A stretch of 64,000 nt of DNA from contig NC_080567.1 of the NCBI RefSeq assembly GCF_030253575.1, positions 36,919,501 to 36,983,500 of the forward strand, given 5' to 3'. This DNA is from Rhododendron vialii (taxonomy: Eukaryota > Streptophyta > Magnoliopsida > Ericales > Ericaceae). Numbering within the stretch: position 1 is the stretch's first letter; every line of letters starts with the position of its first letter. Both the position numbers and the translations under genes were made by a program. Shown in pieces: positions 22,630 through 35,301 of the stretch. The notes beneath the pieces are model-generated. The model worked only from the letters and a program-made list of their open reading frames with translations. It did not search any database and had not been told where the DNA came from.

Positions 22630-24650
22630 AAGGGCGGTATTCAACCATAGGCGGCGGCGGCGGCTCCACAACTTAGAATAGGTGGACAACTGAACATCCT
22701 AATTGTAACATCGTACTTAGTGATGTATTTTTTGATCACATCATTCACACCAACATATGAAGCGACCCAAGCTAGCTTTAGGATTTTTAGAATTTCATTT
22801 TTTTTTTAGCTTTACAAAATCTATTAGAATCCGAGGATCTGTTATCTAGAATTTTTGGTAAAGCTCAAAGCTGATTCTAAAAAGATAGAATCTCAAAATA
22901 AGCAAAAGCGATTTCTCGTAAACACGTTCTACACCAAGGCTAAATTTACACTCTCAACTACATTTAGTTTTAGAATACTTTAAGGGTGTTGCAGTCACTG
23001 TCGTTGCTAATGCGGCCAAAACTATTTTTGTTGATACCAAAACTGTAGTGCACATAAAAACATTGTACATTACACAAGGTACAAGGCTTTTAGGCACTCT
23101 AATTTTGGCATAAACAAAAATAGTTTCAGCATTATCGTTTCCCTTTATGTGATCTAAATACGGCCACATAGAGGTTAGTCCATATGCGGCTACTCGTCAT
23201 CTTTATATAGCCCTTGATCAACTAGTGGACAATGAGATGATCCGCTAATGATAAATCAAGGTGTGTGTACGTAAATTGGCCCGGACACCTTGAGATACCA
23301 AAATAAAAGGAGAGAAGGTGACAGACTTATAACATGCACTCTCTCTTGTTGTGGTCACACTAATACCATATATAATCATATGGCCCATAGTCTTACACCA
23401 AATACCTCCTATTGTACATTCATTAGTTTCCTACATATCTCTACGCTAGCTAACTAGAACGATCTTATTGAAAGAGAGATGACAGTGTAGTTAATGGGGG
23501 GCATCAATGCAATTCAGTATGAACAACAAATGATAAATAAGAAGCAATTAATATTATTATGAGGCATCATTGCACATTATTTTGTAGTTTCAATGCAGCA
23601 CAGTGAGGTGGTAACCAATAGAGGTACGGATCAAAGTTTTTGTGGAGAAAAAATGGCAAAGAGATCGAGGTATATATATATATATATATATGGAAATGAA
23701 GTTAAATATAAATGTGTCGAAATTAGTATATATAAGAAAATTAATTTTGAGATGGTGCCTAGAAAAGTTAATATTTAGAGTAAAAGTTTCATTTTCTGTC
23801 CTTAATAATTTGATTGTTTAATTTAAAGATAGATGTGATATATAGTATTCTCTGCTATAAACAAGCTCTATGTAAATAAGGAATCGGTAACGAATTTACA
23901 CTCAAAACCACCGTTGTCAGCGTACATTATGTACAACTTTTATCTATCTACACATCTATATACAAAATTTTATGTCGCTCCTTTATCGATCTATCCGTTC
24001 TATACTACTGTATACTGTAAGAATGTAGTTACCTAAAATAAAATGAAGCTTCTACTTAACTTTCTCAATCTCCTACTTCGAATTTTTTAATTTTTTTTAC
24101 TCTTTATATTCATTATTCTACAATTTTTACGAAACATAAAATATATGCCTTACTTTGCTTGAAAAGAAAACTAAGTTCAACCAATAAAATAACAAATACT
24201 CCTTGAAACCTATATCTTTTCTTCATTTCTTTAGTTTTTTATATATTGTTGTGGAATTTTTTTAATTATTTGCAAGAAAACGGAGTAAATTCCAAGATCC
24301 AAACGTGCTGATCCACTGATGTATAGGACAACAGGAAAAAGAATTCTCACTGATGTTTTTTTTCATCCCCATGCATCGAACATGCAAGACAAGACGCTAG
24401 TATACCTTATACAAATGTTTGATTTAAGTTTTTCGGACTTGAATGAATTCGAAACCGTTTGATACACGTGGATTCTGGACACATCTGTATTTGACTCTGT
24501 ACATGCACTTTGGTTTGCATCCGAAGCAGTCATGATCATAAACTATGCGGTACTTGTAGTACAATGCTAATGGAGTACCATCGATGCATTCTTTAAAACC
24601 AAGCTATATTTGAACTACAAAGTTCCTACCAAAATTAACGATATGTGTAG
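22630..24650. other. Intergenic with a SINE-like tail and small repeats
   Basis: A GGC run lies at about 22650-22665. The stretch at about 23190-23300 resembles the 3' half of the SINE-like family seen at 27799 (AGTGGACAATGAGATGATCC, then GTGTACGTAAATTGGCCCGG). A (TA)n run is at 23671-23691. No gene is seen. Confidence 0.4.
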
Positions 24651-24651
24651 T

Positions 24652-24762
<111 letters not shown>

Positions 24763-24959
24763 TCTGGTATGCCATGGTGGCATGGTCCATATATGGAGTA
24801 TTCTGATTTGAGACAATATAAAACCAAAACAAAAGAAATTGTTTCTGTGGGGGGCATGCAGGCGGCCCGTCTGGATTGTGCCGTAACCATCACTGTTGTC
24901 GTATACTCAAATGACCGATTTAACCAACCAATTAATAGAATATGAACAAGAGCTTGCAA

Positions 24960-26070
24960 CTTGTGTTTATTAAGAAAAAGGCAATTCTATTTGCAAAAAC
25001 AGTACTGAAATGTTCTCAACTAGAGTACAGGCCCCTTTCGTTTGTTATACCTTTTTTTCTTTATCCCCCCACTGGCCAGTTTGGCCATTTTTGGAGTCAA
25101 ATAGTTCTCAAAAAGACGAGACAATCAACTATATACCATAAGGCATAGAGGGTTAATCTTGGTGGCCAGGACCCGAGACATAGGAATTTGCTCCATCTTA
25201 AGTTTCGGGTTTAAAACTTCTTAAATGGAGTATAAACTCTTTGGGATCAATCCAGGCAGATCAAAATTTGTTGTCAGAGGGGGCTTAATCCAAATGTATT
25301 TCTACATAAACAATAGCAGTATCTTCCTTAAATATATAGTTCTACTTTCTAGATCTTAGAAGGGAGTTTTTTACACAAATAGATATAAATTTTAAGAATC
25401 ATTTTCAGTCAAGGATGTTGGAGGGGTCAATTCTGTAGAACTTATCTAAATTAACCAGAAAAAAAAAAACCAAGGATAATTAATGAAAAAAATTCGGATT
25501 TGTGCAGGGCACCTCTTTGTGTCTACCACTGTGTCCATACAAGGTTTTTTTTCCCCTCGGCATAAGTGAGCGGTGGGATTGATCTCCTAACAATTAGTCA
25601 AAGTGCGTCACTTTTTTTAACTGACCTATTAAAATTATGGGGTAAAATTTTGTAATAGGTTGGTTCAATATTATACCTCTGAAGATCAAGATGAGATGGG
25701 GGAGAGGGACCTGCAGGGAAGTCAAACACTATCTATGATCGCCCACAGTTTTAGTGAATAGTGTCTCCACATGTGGACAATAGAATTAGTCTCTTCAAAT
25801 TAGTTAAGGTGCGCATAAATTAACCTGAATATTTGATTATAACGAAAAAGTATTGCGAATTACGTGGCATGCAGAAATTGGAAAGCGTTGATAAATATGG
25901 CATGGATGGGCACTGATCGATCCAACCAACCTGGACTTTGATTTATTCCCTAATGAAACAATGATTAGGTCAGTCAACCACCACATAGTGGTCAGGTGTA
26001 CCACCCACTTGCTTTGGTTCTATCAGTATCCGCTTATATATTACTATATACAAATGCAATGCATATGTAG
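24960..26070. other. Intergenic with SINE-like fragments
   Basis: The segments at about 25150-25290, 25550-25660 and 25740-25850 carry words of the same SINE-like family as 27799-28014 (GGGTTTAAAAC box-B-like; GTGGGATTGATCTCCTAACA; TTAGTTAAGGTGCGCATAA). No coding gene is seen. Confidence 0.4.
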
Positions 26071-26071
26071 G

Positions 26072-26297
26072 AAAGTGTAAAGCGGGTATATCACACGTGG
26101 TGTCCATTCGACACTCCCGAACCATCTGATGCACTTTTGGACGACTCAGATTAAAACTTTTTCTCTCCTCTCACCCTTCCTCTTTCTCTCTCTTTTTCTC
26201 TCTCTAAATCTGAGCCGTCCAAAATCTTATCGAATGGCTCAAATGTGCCGAGCGGACATCACGTGCTACCCCACCCTGCACTGAAAAATTTCTCGCA
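26072..26297. mobile_element. Fold-back MITE, copy 1
   Basis: The ends are AGTGTAAAGCGGGTATATCA and the approximate complement of its right end, CCCACCCTGCACTGAAAAAT. Inner arms also pair (GGACGACTCAGATT with AAATCTGAGCCGTCC). A related copy lies at 57551-57770. Confidence 0.6.
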
Positions 26298-26299
26298 TA

Positions 26300-27798
26300 G
26301 GCAGATACTACCCCCATATGCCGCGCACTTCCTTTGCATATTCTTTCACTTTCTTGAGTGTTCACAACATGCTCTGATCGTAAAAGCTGACTGGGAAAAA
26401 AGAAAAAAGGAGAGGCTTCTTTAGCATCTTAAAAATAAAAGTGCTTAATTATATTTGGCCTAATTGTCAAAAAAAAAAAAAAACAGGTGCTTTTTTGGTC
26501 AGGAGAAATGTGCATGTGTTCATCATCAGGGCAGAAAGTTTCTTGTGTTACCGATCGAAGATTGCCTCTTATGGAGGCGGAAGGCTGATATTTGAAATTG
26601 AAAATAAGAGAGATAGTCTTTTAACTCTCGGCACAATTTTCAATAAATTTCTCTCTATCTTTTTCCACTCATTACCACTCAACTCTCAAAAATAACTTTC
26701 TAAGACTTAAACCAAACAAAGCCAGTATATCACAACCAGATTTACACAGAGGTCTCGATCGTAAATTTTTAAGGATGTATAATGTATGTTCGAGTAGGAT
26801 ATTTTCATACTGAAATCAATAATAAGATCGATATGGATTGACAGTTGTGTGAGAGCGAGCTAGCTAGCGTTATAATCTTCATTACAGAAGGTGGATTAAT
26901 TGTTCTTCCTGGACTACCACCGATTGACTTAACTACTCTAACGAATCACGCATATGTTGTGTTCTCTTATGTCGTGCGATTATGTCGTGTTTTTGTTTGT
27001 TGGAGTATTACTTGCGTGGATTAAATTTGTCTGGTTCTTGCACACCATATGTCAATGTCGTAGTCAATACTTTATATACCTCCTAAAAATTGGTCTTCCA
27101 AACGTATTAATAAGTTATGTAATCCCGGAAATGGGGAAAAAAATAATTAAAAATCACTTTAGCTAGCTAGCTGCGTAATGGACAATGCATGGGGTTGAGA
27201 TCTGCTATATATCTCAAGCATATTTCCTCAGCATGTTTGAATAGTACTCATCCACAAAGCTAAAAGAAGAGAAAATAATAATTTAAAAAAAAAAAACATT
27301 TTCCCTTTCTTTTACGTTTAATAATAATTTTATATCCAAAAAAGTCTAGTAAAAAATTCAAGATGCAATCACGAGCAAGCTAGCTACCCACAAAGGTGAA
27401 AAATAAAGATTCCAAGTATTGTTGATGGCACTGTCAAATATGTCTTTACATCCATGATTACCCTATCTACTCTTTTACCTAATGCATGATAAATTATTCA
27501 GGGTTTTTTTTGGATTAAACTACACGTGATTACGTGAACTCAACTAAGTTGCAATGATTAACAAAATATCTATCTACAAGTGTGTGGCCAGTGGCCACAA
27601 GTACTGCCACAAAGAGCATGTACTTTAGGGATTGGAGGGCTAGAGCTTAATAAACATAGTAGTATAATATAAATAACTAGAACTCACCTAAAATAACTAA
27701 CTAGACTACTTAATGATGTCATTTTAGTTCTTCTTCAACTTAATTAGGTAGACTCAACAAACCAGGATCGATATAATTAAATATTAAATTGAGAACAA
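26300..27798. other. Intergenic, no gene seen
   Basis: AT-rich spacer. The short ORFs lack protein-like features, and I see no element with clear ends. Confidence 0.35.
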
Positions 27799-28014
27799 CC
27801 CCAACGGTTGGCCTTGGTCGTTAAGGCCTATGATTTAGGAGTTTGTTCTATCCCGAGATCAGGTTCAAAATTTCTCAAGATCCATCAACCTCTTTGGGGT
27901 CAGTTCATACGGAGCTTTGCTCTAGCTTTAATTGGGCTCTTTGCAAGTGAGATTTGATCTCCAGAATTAGTCAAGGTACACGTAAGCTGACCAAAACACT
28001 TAAGTTATAAAAAA
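27799..28014 (+). mobile_element. tRNA-derived SINE-like element with target-site duplication
   Basis: The 5' part has an A-box-like GGCCTTGGTCGTTAAGG and a B-box-like AGGTTCAAAAT at tRNA-like spacing. The 3' part ends in an A-rich tail. AAATTGAGAACAA (27786-27798) and AAATTGAAAACAA (28015-28027) flank it, a 13-bp duplication with one mismatch. Partial relatives occur elsewhere in the window. Confidence 0.7.
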
Positions 28015-28441
28015 AAATTGAAAACAAAGGGCGGCCAAGTGATACTTTCCAAGGGTTTTTACAGGAACCTTTGGTATTGAAAATGGACACAAATAAAGAA
28101 ACATGAAGCTAGCTAGCTAGTCGATCGATCTATATATATTGGAGTAGTAATTTTGTGGGTATAAATTTTTGTTTGTAGGTTTAGTTCTATAAAATTTGTT
28201 TCTCAAACAATTTTGTAATGATACCAATATTCAAGTAAATTACTCCTACAAATCTGCTCCTATTAAGTTCCATGTGCTGCCCGGTCAGTATTATTATTAT
28301 TATTAACTACAAATAGTGGTTGGCATGGTTGTAGATGTGTGAAGTAAATAGTCCAATAGCATAAATTGTTAGGTTCATCCTTCATCACCAACAACATTGA
28401 ACTTTTCCATAGCTTTGAAAATGGATTCTGGTATATCAAAG

Positions 28442-28442
<1 letters not shown>

Positions 28443-28499
<57 letters not shown>
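28443..28499. repeat. Compound microsatellite (CA)n(TA)n
   Basis: About 15 CA units run into about 14 TA units. Confidence 0.97.
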
Positions 28500-28502
<3 letters not shown>

Positions 28503-28559
28503 CATGTAAATTTTCACACACATGAAATTGAAATTTTGATGGCACCTCTAATCTAAAAT

Positions 28560-28770
28560 GAATACAAGTTGTTTGGACCCAATCCGTGCACCGAGTTTGA
28601 GTCAGGGCCCTTAGGACCCTTGGTCTGGAATTCGAATCTCACTTGTGTAGTGTGTGCTACCAATTCCTAAGATAGCTAGATTAGTTTATAAAAGACTTTA
28701 CCCAAACTTTAATTGGGATCCGCTAGTGGACAGTGAGATTTATTCTCCGAATTATTCGGTTTATTGGTCC
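28560..28770 (+). mobile_element. Second SINE-like copy
   Basis: It has a B-box-like GGAATTCGAATCTCAC and the family 3' words CTTTAATTGGGATCCGCTAG and GTGGACAGTGAGATTTATTC. The copy is diverged, and no clear target duplication is visible. Confidence 0.5.
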
Positions 28771-28779
28771 AAATACCGA

Positions 28780-29200
28780 GTTATCAAGAAACATATCCGT
28801 GAAATGAACCAATCACCCTAATATTGCAATTGTATTTTAGTGTGTTTTTAATTGTTTTTGAACTGGATAAAGAAGACAAGAATTCCAAGGGGGAAACATT
28901 CGAGTCAATGAGAAGGAGGGAACTTAGGTAAGATCAAAAAAGGCAAAATAGGAATGAAATAACTTCACGCTTTTTAGTTTTTGACTTGACTAATCAAATT
29001 CTTTGTACTTTTTAGTGGTTAATTAACGTACTTAATTCCAGTTTGACGGAATTAAAAATCTAATTCTCTTGATATATTTAATTCCTACCACCGCATTTTC
29101 CCCCCAGTGATAGCGTTAGCATGTACGTATGCTTACAAGCAAAGATTTATTAATTCTCTTGATTGATTTAATTAATTAGTAAGTTACAACTAAATTAATG
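28780..29200. other. Intergenic, no gene seen
   Basis: AT-rich spacer without coding signal or recognisable repeat ends. Confidence 0.35.
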
Positions 29201-29210
29201 TTGATATTAA

Positions 29211-29381
29211 GAGAATAAATTCTTTACACTGCCGGTGTAAACATTTGTTTCCTCCAAATCAATTGCATTGCGACACGTGTCAAAACAGTGATCCCAATTA
29301 ATAAAATATGGCGACGTGGCGCAATGCAATTGATTTGGAAGAAACAAATGTTTACACCGGCGGTGTAAAGAATTTATTCTC
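29211..29381. mobile_element. Mutator-like MITE (171 bp) with 9-bp target duplication
   Basis: Near-identical inverted ends of about 60 bp begin GAGAATAAATTCTTTACAC and contain GCCGGTGTAAACATTTG. TGATATTAA flanks both sides exactly (29202-29210 and 29382-29390). The terminal TTTACAC.GCCGGTGTAAA is itself palindromic. There is no coding content. Confidence 0.85.
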
Positions 29382-29390
29382 TGATATTAA

Positions 29391-30170
29391 TTAGCACTCC
29401 AAAGCAAAGATCGATTCACATTTGCTTACAAGCAAAGATTCTGCTAAAGAATATAATCATGTATTAGTGCTAACAAATGGTGGAGGATATATATATGGAA
29501 AATTTTAATTAGGAAATCAAAGAAATTGTCGGTTATTTTAAAATTCTAAGTCAATGAAAGAAGCTAATAACTGCACGGAATTGACCCATCAAATAAGTTC
29601 TAAATAAAGCCTCTATTCTTGACTATTACAAGTAACTCCCACAATAATTGATTATTAGATGATTTGATTTCTTGCTTTGTCAAATGTTGAATAGTTAATT
29701 TGACTTTGATCATAATATCACATGTGTTCTTGATCTTCATTTTGGCGAAAAATACGCCTTTACAATCTTTTGAGAGAGAGGAAATCAGGTCGATCAATGA
29801 TCCATATAACAAGTAGCTGAGATTGATTCTTCGTCCATGGTGTCGACTCCAAAATTTTATATTTGTTGGGTGATTCACAAATTTTAAATATTAGTTCGGG
29901 TCGATGCGGCTTTGCTTGCCAGAATTTCTTGAGTAGAAGTTATAGAAGAGGAACCTTGCATTGTGATCAGCTTCTGTTTTAGACATTTCTATAATATAAT
30001 ATCTAAACTAAACAGAAGAAACACAAACACTTAAAAAAAAAAAATTTCCAAAACTGTTTCTTAACTGTTTTGGATTTTTGTTCCTTAACTGTTTCTCTTA
30101 TCAACTTCTTGTTGGAAGTTTCCCCCCTTCCCCCTCTCATCCTCTTTCTTTCCTTCCTTTCTTCTCTTCT
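29391..30170. other. Intergenic, no gene seen
   Basis: AT-rich, with a pyrimidine-rich run at about 30115-30180. ORFs in it follow from composition. Confidence 0.35.
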
Positions 30171-30177
30171 TTTTCTC

Positions 30178-30505
30178 TCGATGTACCAATTGTCGAGTTT
30201 TTCCTCAATAATATTTTTGCCATTTCAAAAAAAAAAAAAACACAAACACAAACGTACTAAATTAATATCATAAACATCACAAAAAGTTTTTAAATTGGTG
30301 AATAATTATCATTCGAAACATCAACATTGTATATCTTTTCCTCTCGATGTATCCATTGTCGAGTTTTTCCTCAATAATATTTTTGCCATTTCAAAAAAAA
30401 AAAAAAAACACACAAACACAAATGTACCAAATTAATATAATAAACATCATAAAAAGTTTTAAAATTGGTGAATAATTATCATTCAAAACATCAACATTGT
30501 ATACA
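30178..30505. repeat. Tandem duplication, two units of about 165 bp
   Basis: TCGATGTACCAATTGTCGAG at 30178 and TCGATGTATCCATTGTCGAG at about 30344 begin two long matching segments. Both include a poly(A)-CACAAACAC stretch, and each ends with AAACATCAACATTGTAT. A few substitutions and a poly(A) length change separate them. Confidence 0.85.
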
Positions 30506-31671
30506 TCATGTTGAGAATAGAGAAGGCATTTAAGTTCATCTAGAACATAAAAAAAAAATTAGAATTAAGAATAATTGCATGATAAATAGTATCTTTCATT
30601 TTTTTATGGGGTCAACTGTAACGACCCTGATTTTTGGTAAATAAAAATTTCGTTAAATATTTAAATTTTATTTTAATTCCTTGGATTTGCTACTAAAAAT
30701 TTCTTCTTTTTTTTATTTTTTATAATCCGTCATAATTAGATTTGAGACTTATAAAATTATATCTTTCACGCCGAGTAATCTAGTCATTTTCTAAAAAACA
30801 AGTATGCTTATAAAAGCACTTGTATATTTTCTTATCGAGTTAGATAAAATCTTTAAATTTTATTTCTTGGCTAGAAATCCTACTTGGCAAGTAGAGTTAG
30901 TTTCCAACCGATTAGTTGGAAGAACCGGACCACCGATTCACCTAGTTACAATTCCCTAACCCTAGATGGACCTTTTTGACCGTCTTTGAGCCTTATGAAA
31001 CCCTTCGAACCCTATTGAACCATTAGGCCATAGGAGTAATCATTTTATTCCTATGTTTAGTCATTTCAAACCCTAATTATGACCAATATTCCTTTACCCC
31101 TTGGACCATAATTGTTAGGGAAATTTTTATCCCTTGGTTAATAGACATTTGACTTGCCAATATGCATGATAAGACAAGTCATACATGGAATCTCATCATT
31201 TTGCTTCCTTTGGAAGCAAGGCTAGCTTTGCCATGCATGCACACCTATGTTCTAGACTTAAACCTAATAATTCTAGACTTACTTTCCTAGACATATGCAC
31301 CTAGGAGGGAGAGAGAGGCCGAGAGTGAGAGAGTGGGGTGGAGTGTGTGCATAAGTTTTGATTACTTACACAAGCAACATTTATAGCCTTAAGCCTATTT
31401 TTGACCACTTGCCAACCCATTTCTAATCTTTCAAAGTACAAAGTTAGCCAATGATTTTATTCTTTCTTACAAGCAACCTTCCCATAGACTTGACAAGTCA
31501 AAAACCCTTCATGATGGCCTAAGATTTGGCCTAAATTGGAAAAGACAAGTCATGGAAGGCTATGACTTGATTGAAAGGCTTGAAATGACCACTCAATGGA
31601 GCAAATCCATGGGAGAAAGGAGAGAGGGGAGGGCCGGCCATAGAGGAGGGAGGAGGAGCTCAAGTGTTGCC

Positions 31672-31680
31672 TATAAATAG
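31672..31680 (+). promoter_or_regulatory. TATA box inside the LTR-like element
   Basis: TATAAATAG, in a good context and followed by a T/C-rich leader-like stretch. Confidence 0.55.
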
Positions 31681-31751
31681 CAAGCTCACTTTAAGTTTCA
31701 ACTCACACCTTCACTCCTTTGCTCTCACTCCTCTCTAGAAACCATTTTCAT

Positions 31752-32135
31752 TTCCAGTCAGCCTACTGCCCTTCACAAATCTCCGTTTTTCTCCTGCTTA
31801 GAGTAGTTTTTAGAATCAACTCCCTTCGGGAAAGTTGTAGAGCACTTCGAGACCTTCAAGTTAGACCCAAGAACCACCCCAATCGGTGAAGAAATGACAA
31901 AGATATTGGCATCCGAAGTTCAGTAAAAATCTCGGATTTCCATTTCCAGACAGCATACTGTCTCTTCATTTATCACCATTTTTCTCCTACCTAAAGTAGT
32001 TTCTAGGATCAACTTCCTTCACGAAAGTTGTAGAGCACTTCGAGAGCTTTAATTTCAACCCAAGAACGATCATATTCGGCCAAATATTGACCGAGTTACT
32101 GCCATCCAAAATTTGGTCCAGATTTGTAAGTTTCA
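31752..32135. repeat. Tandem pair of about 190-bp units in the LTR-like element
   Basis: Both units start TTTCCAG(T/A)CAGC.TACTG and share TTTTTCTCCT, GTTGTAGAGCACTTCGAGA and ACCCAAGAAC at the same spacing. Confidence 0.8.
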
Positions 32136-32790
32136 CCGCCCGTAGAAATCTTCCAACTAGCTTATTCGGCCCCGACTAGTTTCGGATCAAGGTAGATTAA
32201 TCTTACTCACTATCTCTATGTATAACGTAGGATAATCTTAACTCCTATCTCTAAGTATACATAAACGTTCTTTTAGCCGTTAAACTCTAAATGTAAATGT
32301 ATGATGCTTGTATGTTGAGAAATGCATAAGAAACTTGAAAGATGTTTTTCCTAAAAAGATGAAAAGGAATGGGAGTACGTTAAACATATCGACTTTATTT
32401 TTCCGGAAAAGCATATGTTGTTTAGAACTTCACAAAAAGGAAGAAAGAACGATTTTCAAAAGTCAAGACTTTATCGTTTGATTAGAAGTATTCGTGTTTG
32501 ATATTTGAGATGGTTATAAGCATGATTATTAATATAAAATTGGATGATCTTGCTAGTTTAGTTTCAAGATTACAATGAATGATTTATGTAGAAAGTCCTA
32601 CCGCGGAGTCTACGCATAAAAACGAGACACGGAAATTGAGAGAATAGAAACATGACACCTAAGGTGTGGTTAACAAGAAAAATGTATTCCGATGATGGAA
32701 ATATTTTGAAACTACATAATGACCGGTTTTGGGTGGCATTATGTGAGTTGTGTGCGTGTGCAAAAGTAAGATTTGTTAAAAACCCAATGA

Positions 32791-33105
32791 GAACCCGGAG
32801 CGGCGGAATCATTGTGGGGATACTCGGGAACCCGGAGCGACGGAACAGAGAGTTTAGATTTCGAAAACCCCAAATGGGAACCCGGAGCGGCGGAACCATT
32901 GTGGGATACTCGGGAACCCGGAGCAGCGGAACCGAGGGTTTTGAATTGTGTGTGTTCCCATGGGAACCCGGAGCGGCGGAACCATGGTGAGGTATGGCTT
33001 GGTTATCCGCGGTACGGAGCCAATGCAATCGTGTGCCAATGGGAACCCGGTGCGGCGGAACCATTGTGAGGATACTCGGGAACCCGGAACGGCGGAACCG
33101 AGGTT
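32791..33105. repeat. GC-rich array of GAACCCGGAGCGGCGGAAC motifs (seven copies)
   Basis: Copies start near 32791, 32828, 32878, 32913, 32963, 33042 and 33080. Spacings alternate around 35-50 bp with one longer gap, and the text between copies is partly shared (ATTGTGGGATACTCGG). The overlapping frames on both strands are shadows of the array, not proteins. Confidence 0.9.
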
Positions 33106-33659
33106 GGGTGTGTTAAATAAATGATTTTTGAAAGATGGATTGGTATGTGAAAATGTTGACACGGTCTACGATGAGTCGCGTAGGAGAAACTCAAAAAATT
33201 TTGGACACCAATGATAGTTATATAGCGATTGCGGATGTGTTATTGATATTGTCTTTTGTAGCTGTGTATACACGTATCATGTGGAAATCGATGTTTTATT
33301 ATGACCTGTTGTTTGTAAGTTATGGATTAATGGGTATGGGATTGTTCTATTGAGCATTGTAGCTCACGGTGTTACCTTTTGGTGACCCTGACATATTATA
33401 TCGGTGGCGACGCTGGTATAATGTGTCAGACCTTGTATATTATCAAGATAAACAGTACACCTTGGAGGCTTTTGGAGCTGAGGAATTGGCTAGGATAGAG
33501 GAGCAGGTGGAGCTGTAGTTAGGGACCCTAGTTTCCCTCCCTTGTGTAATAAAAGTACTCTTGTGAGAGTTATGATGTAATAAAGAGCCAGACTCTATTT
33601 AGATTTTCAATGAAATTGCCTTCTTTAACGTACCCAAAATTGAGAGCGTTACATCAACT

Positions 33660-34854
33660 AACCCCAACCATTGCGTGTGGAATCACCCCTATTCATCAAG
33701 TTTTCATAGTCTGAAAAAAGATCAACACTTTCCTTGGAACTTAATAATTAAAAATAGTGAAAAAAAAATTCAAAAAAAAAAAAATCTCCTTCATTGTTGA
33801 TTCTTGAATACAGAGGGAGGAAAATAGCAAAACAAATAGTTTTCTCTTTCACTTTCGTCCTTGAGTATTTTCCAAAATAGTAATGAACCTTACTATATTT
33901 CTTCCATGAATTACCTAGTTGCAGGCTTTGACTACTAGGCCCGATGGAGAGATCCATTTAAGTTTGCATTTCTTGGTCTTCGTCCACTCAGCTAAAGAAA
34001 ATCATCCAAATTTCCCAATGGTTTATTTCCCTTTTTTGTTTGTCTCCAAATATTTTTCCTCTGTTTCCACCAGATTGAACTGATTATGTATATGAGGGAA
34101 GGTCAGAAATTGCGTAAATAACAAATCATTTAAATTTACCCAAAAAAAACAAATCATTTACACACGAAGACTGCTCACTCTCCTTGAAGACTCGCACAGT
34201 ATAGCTGAGATGGTTCTGCAACTGGACACTAGTTAGCAAAAGAATGCGCCGAGCCGCCCCATAATGTGTTGGTCGGTTGAACTTATCCTAAGCCACTTAA
34301 TTCGCGTGCACGTATGTGACCGGCTGCAACACGAGCGTCAAAGCGTCTTTGAACATATCGCAAACTACTAGAAAATCCGCGAGAGAGCGAGGATTGAGAG
34401 CTCGTATACAGCTGCAGTACGAGATCGAGAGCGGGAGCACATAGCTTTTTGAGGGAGTATGTGAATAATGTGACTAAGGATTTATCTGTAGCAGCGTATA
34501 AAGTGAGCCCAATGTATGGATCTGTTATTTCAAAGCCCATTGTAATGACATCTAGGCTTTGTTTTCAAAAGTCTAGGATTAAGGGCTCAATGACAGGTTA
34601 GATGTTTGTTAGGCCCAAAGGGCTTTTCTTTTCTTTTCTCTTCTTTTTTTCATTTTGGGCCTTGGGGGTGATACAAAAGGGATTGAACCCGCGACAGGAT
34701 AAAAAAAAGAAAAAAGAAAAAACCCACCTTGACGACCATTAGTTTACGGAAGAAAGTTTGTTGGGCCCAGAGCCAGCCCCAACAGCAAGGCCCAAGAAGA
34801 GGCTTGGGGCTTGGGCATTCCAAAAATTTCAATTTTTAGGGCACTCTAATATTT
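33660..34854. other. Intergenic, no gene seen
   Basis: AT-rich spacer with short ORFs only. No splice-linked coding or clear element ends were found. Confidence 0.35.
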
Positions 34855-34964
34855 GGGAAAATGACAGCGAATGTGTTTTGATAATTAATACCCGCCAAGA
34901 ACATGCTGAAAATGTTCTTGGCGGGTGTTAATTATCAAAACACGTTCTTAGCCGTCATTTTCCC
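34855..34964. mobile_element. 110-bp hairpin MITE with 9-bp target duplication
   Basis: The whole element is one near-perfect hairpin with a loop of about 7 bases. It begins GGGAAAATGAC and ends GTCATTTTCCC, with CCCGCCAAGAACAT pairing next to the loop. CTAATATTT flanks both sides exactly (34846-34854 and 34965-34973). Confidence 0.88.
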
Positions 34965-35301
34965 CTAATATTTTTACTATTTGGGTTTGAGTAGGACTCT
35001 TTTTAAGCCTAATAGAATAAAAAAAAATGCTCAATTAGAGGTAATGAGTTAACCTAATCCGCCATCTCATAAGCTCAAGTGCCCAACCCACTAAATCCCC
35101 AAAATCATTTCTCCCAAATTACCGAATAACACCTCCCCATAATCGTTTCCCCCAAAACCCACTCCAAAAACTTAACGATATCGTATTTTGTATTCGTATA
35201 TAATGATTAGTATAACTTTATATTGGATTGGCTTTCTTGTATTGTGATTGTTGCTAAAAATATTAGGCTTTGGACACTAAAAACCTTTGGGCCAACATGA
35301 T

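Larger units (their letters stand above)
30617..33653 (+). mobile_element. Solo-LTR-like or non-autonomous retroelement (3037 bp)
   Basis: It starts TGTAACGACCC and ends AGAGCGTTACA, the TG...CA termini with a short inverted TGTAACG typical of LTRs. TCAAC flanks both sides exactly (30612-30616 and 33654-33658), a 5-bp duplication as made by retroviral-type integrases. It encodes no gag, pol or other recognisable protein. Inside are a TATAAATAG box (31672), two tandem units of about 190 bp, a GAACCCGGAGCGGCGGAAC array and, near the end, AATAAA-type signals. A solo LTR of this size is plausible. A promoter-to-polyadenylation unit of about 1.9 kb inside is unusual for an LTR and could mean a non-autonomous element. 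Confidence 0.75.

Noticed and set aside
32570..33194. Several overlapping ORFs on both strands
   Set aside because: Products of the GC-rich 19-bp motif array. All frames are open because the repeat lacks stop codons.
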